Program-made: the position numbers and the translations under genes | Assembly (NCBI GenBank): GCA_964509885.1 | Contig: CAZDZL010000010.1 | Coordinates: 1 to 64,000, forward strand | Direction: 5' to 3' | Source of the DNA: Palsa-1447 sp964509885 | GTDB lineage: Bacteria > Verrucomicrobiota > Verrucomicrobiia > Opitutales > Opitutaceae | Length of the DNA stretch: 64,000 nucleotides | Notes under the pieces: generated by a model | The model's database searches: none | What the model saw: the letters and a program-made list of their open reading frames with translations, nothing else | What the model was told of the DNA's origin: nothing | Part shown: positions 41,293 through 49,422 of the stretch, in pieces | Numbering within the stretch: position 1 is the stretch's first letter | Layout: each line of letters starts with the position of its first letter

Positions 41293-42285
41293 ATGCCCCG
41301 CGTCCCGATTGGAGCCCTTTGCCTCGCGCCCCTGCTTTGCGTCGCCTGTGCCGGCGCAGCCGACCTGAGAATCGGCATCATCGGCACCGACACCTCGCAC
41401 ACGACCTCGTTCGCGAAGCTCCTGAACGACCCCGGCAACCCCGCGCACGTCCCGGGGGGAATCCTCACCCGGGCATGGAAGGGAGGCAGCCCCGATATCC
41501 CCGACAGCGCCAACAGGGTCGAGGGCTTTGCCGCGGAACTCAGCGGAAAATACGGCGTGAAGATATGCGACTCGATAGAGAGCGTGGTGGAGGGTGTCGA
41601 CGCCGTGATGATCCTGAGCCTCGACGGCCGGCCCCACCTCGAGGAGGCGAGAAGGATATTTCCGTATCACAAGCCGGTCTTCATCGACAAGCCCATGGCC
41701 GGAAGCCTTCGCGACGCGATCGAGATCTTCCGGCTCTCCCAGCAGATGCACACGCCCTGCTTCACCGCCTCGAGCGAGCGATTCACCCCCGATATCCCCA
41801 AGCTGAGGATGGCTAAGATTGGGCACCTGAACGGAGTGTCCGCGTACGGGCCGGCCGAAATCGAGCCTCATCATCCCGACCTTTTCTGGTACGGCATCCA
41901 TTCGGTCGAGAAATGCTACGCCCTGATGGGCATGGGCTGCGAAACCGTCGTTCGAACGCACACGGCGGACACGGACGTGGTCACCGGGGTCTGGAATGAC
42001 GGGCGCGTGGCGACGGTTCGGGGCAACCGCAAGACGGCCTATGCGTTCGGGATCACCGAGTATGGCTCCGAGTCGGTCGTGGTCGGGGACAAGGCGGAGG
42101 GGTATGAAGGCCTGGTCGGGGAGATCCTGAAATTCTACGGCACGGGGATAGCGCCTGTCTCGCACGCCGAGACGATCGAGGTGCTCACGTTCATGGTGGC
42201 CGCGGACGAGAGCCGGCGGCGGGGAGGGGTTCCGGTCTCCCTGGTGGAGGTTCTCAAGGCAAACGGGGGCGCCGACGGCATCTAG
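41293..42285 (+). CDS. Exported Gfo/Idh/MocA-like oxidoreductase
   Basis: 330 residues. A signal peptide (VPIGALCLAPLLCVACAGAAD) is followed directly by the first Rossmann strand LRIGIIGTDTSHTTSFAKLLN, where the usual GxGxxG is altered to GTDTSH. Then come AVMILSLDGRPHLEEARRIF, HKPVFIDKPMAGS with the EKP-type Lys as DKP, and HSVEKCYALMGMG. The motif change suggests the cofactor is absent or differently bound. The ATG at 41293 is preceded by GAGG at a good distance; an ATG at 41281 is also possible. A GTTACT-type promoter motif lies about 75 bases upstream. Confidence 0.8.
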   Translation: MPRVPIGALCLAPLLCVACAGAADLRIGIIGTDTSHTTSFAKLLNDPGNPAHVPGGILTRAWKGGSPDIPDSANRVEGFAAELSGKYGVKICDSIESVVEGVDAVMILSLDGRPHLEEARRIFPYHKPVFIDKPMAGSLRDAIEIFRLSQQMHTPCFTASSERFTPDIPKLRMAKIGHLNGVSAYGPAEIEPHHPDLFWYGIHSVEKCYALMGMGCETVVRTHTADTDVVTGVWNDGRVATVRGNRKTAYAFGITEYGSESVVVGDKAEGYEGLVGEILKFYGTGIAPVSHAETIEVLTFMVAADESRRRGGVPVSLVEVLKANGGADGI

Positions 42286-42451
42286 CCCGACCGTAACACA
42301 CAGGGGTGCCCGCCGCGAATCTGAGATTCCCGCACATGGGGCCCCACGGGCCCTGGGAACCTGCGAGGCAGTTGCATCCCGTAAGTTTTGCCATGCTTTT
42401 GTATGCGTGGCTATTCGGACAATGCAGGTTGAATGGTGTATGATCCCGCCG

Positions 42452-45076
42452 ATGCCCGTTTCGAAAAGGAAGCAATGGATTTTCTTTGCAGCGATCCTGG
42501 CATTGGGGCTCTCCCCGGCGCTTAGAGCCCAGCTTGGGGACAAGCTGAGCGAGGGGCCGGAGGTGCCCCTCCCGGCAGCGCGAAACTTCGTCCTGGAGCC
42601 GCCACTTGCACCCGAGGACGAGCAGCGCACATTCCAGCTTCCGCCGGGGTTCCGCATCGAGCTCATGGCGGCCGAGCCGATGGTTCACGACCCGGTGGCT
42701 GCGGCCTACGACAACGACGGCAACCTCTGGGTCGTCGAGATGACGGAATTCAACGAGACGATGATCAAGGAGCAGCCTGCACTGGCCAGGGGCGTCACCT
42801 CGGTGCCCCACTCAAAGATCGTGAAGCTGGAGTCCAGCCACCATGACGGGCGCTTCGACCGGCGCACGGAATGGCTGGATCACGGCCTCGTCTACCCTCG
42901 CGGCGTGCTGATCACGCACGAGGGACTGCTGATCGCCGATCCCCCGCGCCTTTGGCTCGCAAGGGACATTCACGGCACCGGAAAGTGCGACGACCTGCAG
43001 GTCGCCGCTGACAATTACGGCATCCCGGGTGGCGTCGAGGAAAGCGGCAGCCTGCTCTGGGGCCGGGACAACCTGATCCATGACGTCTCCTTTGCCTTCG
43101 ACTACCGGTACGACCACGGGAAGCTGGATCGGCTTCCCATCCTGGTGCGGGGGCAGTTCGGCATCCATCAGGATGATTTCGGCAGGCTCTTCTACAGCCT
43201 CAACAGCGACCAGCTGCGGTGCGACCTGTACGCGCCGGCCTACAACCTTCGCAATCCCCACATAACCGAGCTTCCCTGGGCCGACGTCCAGATCGCAAAG
43301 GACCAGGAGGTGTGGCCGAGCCATCCGACGCCGGCCGTGAACCGGGGGTATCACAAAGGGATCTTGGGCATGTCGACCGGTGGGTTGCGGGACGACGGAA
43401 CGCTTCTTGAATTCACGGCCGCGTGCTCCGCGTTCATCTACCGCGGCGCCAATTTCCCGCAGCGGTTCTACGGCAATGCCTTTGTGCCCGAGCCCTCCGG
43501 CAACCTGATCAAGCGCAACCTGCTTCTCGAATCGGAGGGGAACATCAGCGCCGTCAACGCATACAAGGGCCGGGAATTCCTGACATCGACGGACACGAGA
43601 TTCCGCCCCGTGATGATGGTGAACAACCCGGAGGGCTCCGTGCTGGTCGTCGACATGTACAGGGGACTCCTCGAGGACTACCACTGGGTCACGTCCTACC
43701 TGAGCGAGCAGACGATCGGGAGGGGCCTGGACAAGCCGATGTTCGGCCAGGGCCGCCTGTGGAAGATCACCTACGACGGCGGCCCGGTTGAGAAGAAGCA
43801 GCCGAGCCTCGGCAAGATGAGTGCCGCGGAGCTCGTGGAGTGCCTGGACCATCCCGACGCGTGGTGGCGGGATGCCGCCCAGCAGGAATTGGTCGAAAGG
43901 GGCGGCTCGGAGGCGGTCCCGGCGCTCCAGCATGAGGTCGCCTCGGGACGAACCCTGGCGGGCAAGGTGGCGGCGCTCTGGACGCTGGACGGCCTCGCCG
44001 CCACGACGCCGCAGGTCCTTCGCGCGGCGCTGGGCGATCCGTCCGCGAAAGTCCGCTCGGCGGCTGTCAGGCTGCACGAGCGCTGGCTCGGGGGCGCGGG
44101 CGAGGACGAGGCGGTGAAGCAGCTTGCCGCGGTCGAGGGCGACCCGGAGCCGGAAGTCGTGGTCCAGCTGGCCCTTAGCCTCGGCCAGGGGCGATCCGAC
44201 GGCGCGCTTGCCCTGATGCAGCGCATCCTTGCGGACTCGGGCGACCATCCCTTCGTGCCCAGCGCCATCGTCACCGGGCTTCGGGGTCGCGAGCTCGAGT
44301 TCTTCGAAGGGCTGGCCCGAGACGCGTCGAAATACGGCCCGAGCCCGGAGATGAAGACGACCCTCCGGCTCCTGGCGACGGCGATCCTGCGCGAAGGCGA
44401 TGAGAAGAGGCTCCAGGGCCTCGTCTCGGGCATCGGCGACGCGGGCCAGCTTCCCGATTGGTTTCGCGTGGCGGCGCTCGATGGATTCGAGCCGCTGCTG
44501 CAGCCGGCATTCCGGCGGTCCATCGGCGCGGCCCATGTCGCGCAGTCGACGGAGCTCGCCGCTCTCAGCTCGAGCTCGAGCCCTGCGGTAAGGTCAAGCG
44601 CAGCGTCGCTGTCGGAGCGCCTCGCCAAGGTTGAGCAGGAGATCCGCGAGAAGCAGGTCGCCGTGCGCCCGCTCAACAAGGAGGAGATGGACCTTTACGC
44701 GGCGGGCAAGGTCACGTTCCAGGTCTGCGCCGCCTGCCATCAGCTGAACGGAGGCGGCCTGGCGAACGTGGCCCCGTCGCTCATCGACTCCCATTGGGTT
44801 GCCGGCAATCCCGAGGTTCTTGTGCGGATCGTCCTGAACGGCAAGGAGGGGACGCCGGGGTTCCCCGGCTCCATGCCCGCGATCGGAGGGAGCTTCTCCG
44901 ACGAGCAGATTGCGGGCGTCCTGACCTATATCCGCAATTCCTGGGGCCTGCACGAGGGGGCGGTCTCCGTGGCAACCGTAGCAAAATCTCGCAAGGACAA
45001 CAGGGGCCGCGTCGCGGACTGGACGGACATGCTCCTGCATTCCCTCGAGAGCGACCTGGATGGAAAATGGAAGTAG
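42452..45076 (+). CDS. PVC-type heme-binding CxxCH protein, copy 2
   Basis: 874 residues, same layout as the protein at 36408 and clearly paralogous through most of its length. Signal peptide (KQWIFFAAILALGLSPALRAQ), propeller (LPPGFRIELMAAEPMVHDPVAAAYDNDGNLWVVE, SGSLLWGRDNLIHDVSFAFDYRYD), HEAT-like repeats from ~475, and a single cytochrome c domain with CAACH at 759-763 and AIGGSFSDEQIAGVLTYIRNSWG. The region before CAACH is charged and helical (KVEQEIREKQVAVRPLNKEEM). Followed 108 bases on by the TonB-dependent receptor gene. A TARGWTTTG-type element precedes the start by 70 bases. Confidence 0.88.
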   Translation: MPVSKRKQWIFFAAILALGLSPALRAQLGDKLSEGPEVPLPAARNFVLEPPLAPEDEQRTFQLPPGFRIELMAAEPMVHDPVAAAYDNDGNLWVVEMTEFNETMIKEQPALARGVTSVPHSKIVKLESSHHDGRFDRRTEWLDHGLVYPRGVLITHEGLLIADPPRLWLARDIHGTGKCDDLQVAADNYGIPGGVEESGSLLWGRDNLIHDVSFAFDYRYDHGKLDRLPILVRGQFGIHQDDFGRLFYSLNSDQLRCDLYAPAYNLRNPHITELPWADVQIAKDQEVWPSHPTPAVNRGYHKGILGMSTGGLRDDGTLLEFTAACSAFIYRGANFPQRFYGNAFVPEPSGNLIKRNLLLESEGNISAVNAYKGREFLTSTDTRFRPVMMVNNPEGSVLVVDMYRGLLEDYHWVTSYLSEQTIGRGLDKPMFGQGRLWKITYDGGPVEKKQPSLGKMSAAELVECLDHPDAWWRDAAQQELVERGGSEAVPALQHEVASGRTLAGKVAALWTLDGLAATTPQVLRAALGDPSAKVRSAAVRLHERWLGGAGEDEAVKQLAAVEGDPEPEVVVQLALSLGQGRSDGALALMQRILADSGDHPFVPSAIVTGLRGRELEFFEGLARDASKYGPSPEMKTTLRLLATAILREGDEKRLQGLVSGIGDAGQLPDWFRVAALDGFEPLLQPAFRRSIGAAHVAQSTELAALSSSSSPAVRSSAASLSERLAKVEQEIREKQVAVRPLNKEEMDLYAAGKVTFQVCAACHQLNGGGLANVAPSLIDSHWVAGNPEVLVRIVLNGKEGTPGFPGSMPAIGGSFSDEQIAGVLTYIRNSWGLHEGAVSVATVAKSRKDNRGRVADWTDMLLHSLESDLDGKWK

Positions 45077-45123
45077 CCAGGGTGCGCTTGTATTCGCATC
45101 CCATGGGCCTTTCCGCGAATTCC

Positions 45124-45130
45124 AGTTACC
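45124..45130 (+). promoter_or_regulatory. GTTAC-type motif upstream of the TonB receptor gene
   Basis: AGTTACC 55 bases before the receptor start. Variant of the AGTTACT element repeated in front of several catabolic genes of this window. Confidence 0.3.
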
Positions 45131-45184
45131 CTTGAGGATCCTATCCCCTCGGGACATCGATATGGGTGCCCAAATATTCGACTG

Positions 45185-47257
45185 ATGAACCTGCTATCTC
45201 AACTGAAGGCCAAGCGGACTAAGGAACTCAGGATCCCGGTGCCCACAAGGACACTGCTGGCCCTGATCGCTGCTCCTGCGATCCTCGTGCCAGCGCACGC
45301 CCAAAACGCGCAGGACAGCATTGTGCAGAACCCCGAGCTTGTCGTCAGCGCGAGGTCCCTGCCCTCCGACGCGGAAGGCGTCACCTCGCTTGACCTGCAG
45401 CCCGAGACGGGGCCGTCGGCCGGGCTTTGGGAGACGCTGAGCCGGTCGGTTGCAAACCTTCACCTGGCTGACAGCGGCGCCGGCGCCTACGGCGGCCTCT
45501 TCTCGCTGCGGGGCCTGGCCAACACGCCCTATTTCAGCGAGCCGTCGGTCACCGTGTACCTTGCGGACATTCCCCTGCCGAGCAGTTTCACCTATCCCGT
45601 GGGCCTGTTCGGCTTCAACTCGGTTTCGGTCTACCGGGGGCCGGAGGGGACGCAGTTTGGGCGCGCGACCGACGGGGGCGTCATCCTGCTGAGCCCCGAC
45701 TCCGGCGAGCGAGCCGGCGGCGGCGAATTGATGGGCGGATTCGGGAGCTATGATTCCAGGCAGGTTGCGACCACGGTCCACTCGGCGCAGTCCGGAGCCG
45801 CCGACGTCGAGGTGGATGCCAACTACAGCGCGAGGAACGGGTACATAACGAACCAGCAAATCGGAGCACGCGTCGACGACCAGGAGAACGAGGACTTTTT
45901 CACGCGATTTCGACTGAGGCCGACCAAGGGCGCGGAGCTCTCGTTCGAGATCCTGGGCACGAGGGCCCGCGACGGGGCCCAGCCTCTGGTGCCCATCGGC
46001 GGCCCGCTCTTCACCGTCAGGCGCGCAATGGAGGGCGTCACGGACCTGGACAGCTTTGGCGCGGCGCTAAAGGGCTCGTTCCTGCTTCCCGCCTCGGCGG
46101 TGCTCACCACGGTCACAAGCTACACGGCATGGAGAATGAACCCCTACGAGAGCTTCCTTGTCCTGCCGCCCCCGCTCCAGAACCAGATCCTGCAGGACCA
46201 GAAGCGCTGGAACGAGGAGCTCCAGCTCAAGACCGACCCGAAGGCCAGCCTCAAGGGCGCCATGGGCGTCTGGCTCTCAAAAGGGACGACGGACAACAGC
46301 GTCGACCGCGCCATTCCCCACCTATTCCCGATCGAGGTATCCGAATTCGAGGAACGGGACGAGTCGGCGGCGCTCTTCGGCAATGCATCCTATGCGCTGA
46401 GCGACTCATGGCAGGTGGTCGCGGGGCTCCGCGCGGAGACCAACGAGAAGGATTTTGTCCGAATCGAGCAGGTGCCCCACCCAGGGCTCACGTACATCGA
46501 CACGGGCCGCTACGACGCCCTGCTGCCAAAGCTCGCGCTGGACTGGTCATCCACGGCGTCGGGCCACGCCGAGTTCTCGGTCGCAAAGGGGCTGCGGCCC
46601 GGCGGCTTCGCCTCCTACACGGACGATCCGTCCCTCATCCCGTTTTCCTCGGAGCACTCGACGGCCTATTCCGCGGGATGGGACACGTCGTTCGCGCAGG
46701 GCTCCGCCAATGTCGCGGTCAGGGCCTTCTATGACGAGATCACCAACCTCCAGATCGAGCGCTCCTTCAGCCAAACAGACTATTTCGTGGCGACGGCGCC
46801 GCGCGCGCATTCGGTCGGGGCGGAGATCGAGGGCCGTTGGCACCCCTCAGCCCAGTGGACCGTGGCTACGAGCGTCGGCTGGACCTATGTGAGGCTCGAC
46901 CAGTTCATCGCCCCGGAATCCGGCAAGGATGAGTCCGGGATGACCGCCCCAAACGCGCCCCAGTACAATGCGGACCTGGAACTCACCTTTAGGCCGATCG
47001 CGCACTGGTTCGCAGCCGGCCAGCTGACGGCGGTCGGAAGGACCTACTACGACGAGCAGAACTCCTCAAAATACACACAGGGGGCCTATGTGCTTCTCGG
47101 GTTGCGCGCGGGGTATGATTCGTCCCGCTGGACGCTGACGCTCTACGGGGAGAACCTCGCCAATAAGGGCTACTACTCGCTGATCATTCCCGGCGTGAAC
47201 AGCGCCAACCCCGGCGCGCCGAGGGTTTTCGGGGCAAAGGCCTCGGTCCGATTCTGA
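45185..47257 (+). CDS. TonB-dependent outer-membrane receptor
   Basis: 690 residues. Signal peptide ends near ILVPAHAQ. The plug domain covers about 45-165 (VSARSLPSDAEG, VANLHLADSGAGAYGGLFSLRGL, SVTVYLADIPLP, FGFNSVSVYRGPEGTQFGRATDGGVI). The rest is a 22-strand barrel with paired strands (GELMGGFGSYDSRQVATTVHS, EFSVAKGLRPGGFASYTDD) and the C-terminal Phe (KASVRF). The plug pattern resembles siderophore/vitamin-type receptors more than SusC; no CarboxypepD-like N-terminal domain or SusD partner is nearby. In this context a sugar or metal complex is the probable cargo. Confidence 0.9.
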   Translation: MNLLSQLKAKRTKELRIPVPTRTLLALIAAPAILVPAHAQNAQDSIVQNPELVVSARSLPSDAEGVTSLDLQPETGPSAGLWETLSRSVANLHLADSGAGAYGGLFSLRGLANTPYFSEPSVTVYLADIPLPSSFTYPVGLFGFNSVSVYRGPEGTQFGRATDGGVILLSPDSGERAGGGELMGGFGSYDSRQVATTVHSAQSGAADVEVDANYSARNGYITNQQIGARVDDQENEDFFTRFRLRPTKGAELSFEILGTRARDGAQPLVPIGGPLFTVRRAMEGVTDLDSFGAALKGSFLLPASAVLTTVTSYTAWRMNPYESFLVLPPPLQNQILQDQKRWNEELQLKTDPKASLKGAMGVWLSKGTTDNSVDRAIPHLFPIEVSEFEERDESAALFGNASYALSDSWQVVAGLRAETNEKDFVRIEQVPHPGLTYIDTGRYDALLPKLALDWSSTASGHAEFSVAKGLRPGGFASYTDDPSLIPFSSEHSTAYSAGWDTSFAQGSANVAVRAFYDEITNLQIERSFSQTDYFVATAPRAHSVGAEIEGRWHPSAQWTVATSVGWTYVRLDQFIAPESGKDESGMTAPNAPQYNADLELTFRPIAHWFAAGQLTAVGRTYYDEQNSSKYTQGAYVLLGLRAGYDSSRWTLTLYGENLANKGYYSLIIPGVNSANPGAPRVFGAKASVRF

Positions 47258-47348
47258 TGGACGCAGGATCCCAGGGGCATTTCGGCCGTGACCGGGGAAT
47301 CAGCCGCGGGCGGGCTCCCGTGCAATCGCCCTTCCGGAAATCGTCAGG

Positions 47349-48230
47349 TCATCCCGCCGACTGCCAGAGATCCAGCAGGAGCCTCATGCAGATCCGGCTC
47401 GCCTCGTCGCCGCCGGCGGAGAAAGCCTCGCCCGCGGGAAGGTGCAGGAGGTCCTTGTCCAACTCCTTCTTCCGCCAGTGTGTCTCCAGCGAGATGAGCC
47501 CGCGGTACCCGGACGCACGGATCTCCTTCAGATGCGGGCCCCAGCCGACGTCGCCGCTCCCGACCGGTGTCGGCCGCGCGAGCGAGCTCCCGCCCGGGGT
47601 CGCCACCGCATCCTTGACGTGGATATGAATGATCCTTCCCGCCAGTTTCGAGAAGTCGGCCGTCGCGGGTCCGCCTCCACCAGGGACGTAGAGCACGTTG
47701 CAGGGGTCCCAAATCCACCCGGCCGCCGGATGGGCAAACGACCCTTCAAGGCAAAGCATCTCGGCTCCCGATCCCACCCGGCACGAACTCTCGTTCTCCA
47801 CACCGAGCCTCATGCCGGCCGCCGCCGCAAGCTCCGCCAGGGCCGTGAGATGCGATCCAATGCGATCGGCCACCTGCCTCGACAGCTCCTCCGGGCGCCT
47901 CAGGAACGTAAACACGCGCACGAGCCCGCATCCGAGCGCATTGGCGGTTTCCAGGCTCCGCTTGAAGATATCCACATGCTCAAGGATGGAGGCCTTGTCG
48001 TCCAATTCGCACTTGAAGACGGGGGTCGCGCATCCGTGGACCTGCCATCCCTCGCCGCCGGCCAGGGCCTTGATCTCCGCCACGTCGCGGCTGGTGAGGT
48101 CCTTGAACGCCCGGCCAAACATGCTGCGGAGTTCAAACCCGCCGAGCTGGAAGTCCCGAATGAAGCGGCCGACGACTGCAGGGTCCTGGGAGACCTCGTC
48201 GGATATGATGCTGAATCTGGGCTGAGCCAT
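47349..48230 (-). CDS. Sugar phosphate isomerase/epimerase family protein
   Basis: 293 residues from the ATG at 48230. The TIM-barrel motifs are FSIISDEVSQDPAVVGRFI, FELRSMFGRAFKDLT, the first metal Glu in RLGVENESSCRVG, AAGWIWDPCNVLYVPGG with the Asp, RIIHIHVKDAV with the His, and GLISLETHWRKK with the final Glu. No signal peptide. It is convergent with the TonB receptor gene and back-to-back with the esterase at 48353. Likely epimerises a keto-sugar made by the Gfo/Idh enzymes; specificity unknown. Confidence 0.86.
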   Translation of the reverse strand: MAQPRFSIISDEVSQDPAVVGRFIRDFQLGGFELRSMFGRAFKDLTSRDVAEIKALAGGEGWQVHGCATPVFKCELDDKASILEHVDIFKRSLETANALGCGLVRVFTFLRRPEELSRQVADRIGSHLTALAELAAAAGMRLGVENESSCRVGSGAEMLCLEGSFAHPAAGWIWDPCNVLYVPGGGGPATADFSKLAGRIIHIHVKDAVATPGGSSLARPTPVGSGDVGWGPHLKEIRASGYRGLISLETHWRKKELDKDLLHLPAGEAFSAGGDEASRICMRLLLDLWQSAG

Positions 48231-48352
48231 GTTGAGATCGGGACGAACCCGGGGCACACATGTCAACAGGATTGACCCATGCGGACCCCCTTGCCCCATA
48301 ACCTGGAGCTGCCGAAGCCCGGGACCTCCGGATCCCCAATAAAAAAAACACC

Positions 48353-49264
48353 ATGAAGAAGATCACATCGAGCGCCTGTCTGATCGCCGCGCTGCTTGCC
48401 TGCTGCGCCGCCACCGCCTCTCCCCCGACCGTCGTCGACCTCTGGCCCGGAAAGCCGCCGGGGGACTTGCCCGTCCGGGGCGAGGAAAAGACCTTCATCC
48501 GCAACTCCACGCTCTACGGGACCGATGTCATCGTCACCAACGTGACCAAGCCGACGCTGACGCTCACCTTCCCTCCCCGGGGAAACAACACCGGCACGGC
48601 CGTGGTGATCTGCCCCGGAGGCGGGTACTGGGATCTCTACTGGGAGGGCGAAGGAGAGCAGGTCGCCTCATGGCTCAATTCCGAGGGGATGACAGCCATC
48701 ATCCTTAAGTACCGCGTGCCGCGCCCGCCGAATGTGCCCGAGGCCGAGGTTCCCGTCGGGCCCCAGATGGACGCCCAGCGCGCCGTGAGCACGGTCCGCA
48801 GCAGGGCCGCCGAGTGGGGAATCAACCCGAAGAAGATTGGGATCGTCGGCTTCTCGGTCGGCGGCCACCTCGCGCTCGCAACGGCCACGAACTTCTCAAA
48901 GCGCACGTACGAGCGCATCGACGCGATCGACGATTCAAGCAGCAGGCCCGATTTCGCGATCCTGTGCTATTCCGGCTTCCTGAAGAGCAAGGACAAGGAC
49001 GAGATCCTGCCGAGCATCAGCATCCCCCAGGACACCCCGCCGGTCATGCTGGTCCACTCGACCGACGACACCATGAGCCCGTCTGACCAAAGCGTCATCA
49101 TGTACCTCGCCCTGAAGAGGGCGGGCGTCCCCGCGGAATTGCATATCTTTGCAAAGGGGGAGCACGACTTCGGGGTCCGCCAGGACGGGAGGCTCCCCTC
49201 CAGCTGGCCGCAGCTCTGCATCAACTGGCTCCACGCCTTCAGGTTCCTGGAGGCCCGCCCGTAG
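48353..49264 (+). CDS. Secreted alpha/beta-hydrolase (acetyl esterase-like), copy B
   Basis: 303 residues with signal peptide ending near CCAATASPP. Paralogue of the gene at 22593: VVDLWPGKPPGDLPVRGEEKTF, VVICPGGGYWDLYWEGEGEQVASWLN, GFSVGG-type nucleophile elbow (GIVGFSVGGHLALA) with Ser158, STDDTMSPSDQS and AKGEHDFGV. The two proteins are about the same length and share nearly every block, so they likely have related substrates. An A8 tract lies directly before the start codon region (about 48341-48348). Confidence 0.86.
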   Translation: MKKITSSACLIAALLACCAATASPPTVVDLWPGKPPGDLPVRGEEKTFIRNSTLYGTDVIVTNVTKPTLTLTFPPRGNNTGTAVVICPGGGYWDLYWEGEGEQVASWLNSEGMTAIILKYRVPRPPNVPEAEVPVGPQMDAQRAVSTVRSRAAEWGINPKKIGIVGFSVGGHLALATATNFSKRTYERIDAIDDSSSRPDFAILCYSGFLKSKDKDEILPSISIPQDTPPVMLVHSTDDTMSPSDQSVIMYLALKRAGVPAELHIFAKGEHDFGVRQDGRLPSSWPQLCINWLHAFRFLEARP

Positions 49265-49328
49265 CCGCATTCCGGCCCCGGGCCGCCATTCGGAATTGCC
49301 ACCACCTCCATCCCGCGCATGAATAGCA

Positions 49329-49335
49329 AGTAACT
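49329..49335 (+). promoter_or_regulatory. AGTAACT motif before the DUF5060 gene
   Basis: Reverse-orientation copy of the AGTTACT element, 88 bases before the start at 49423. Part of a set of similar sites in this window. Confidence 0.3.
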
Positions 49336-49422
49336 GGTCATTCACCCATTGTCAGGTCGCGCGGGCCGTGTTTCCGGGCCTACGCCGGTGAGGTGACAGC
49401 GCCCCAAGAGCCCACGAACCCC

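Noticed and set aside
42812..44536. 574-codon open frame opposite the second cytochrome protein
   Set aside because: Shadow frame caused by codon bias; the sense protein has complete propeller and CxxCH motifs.
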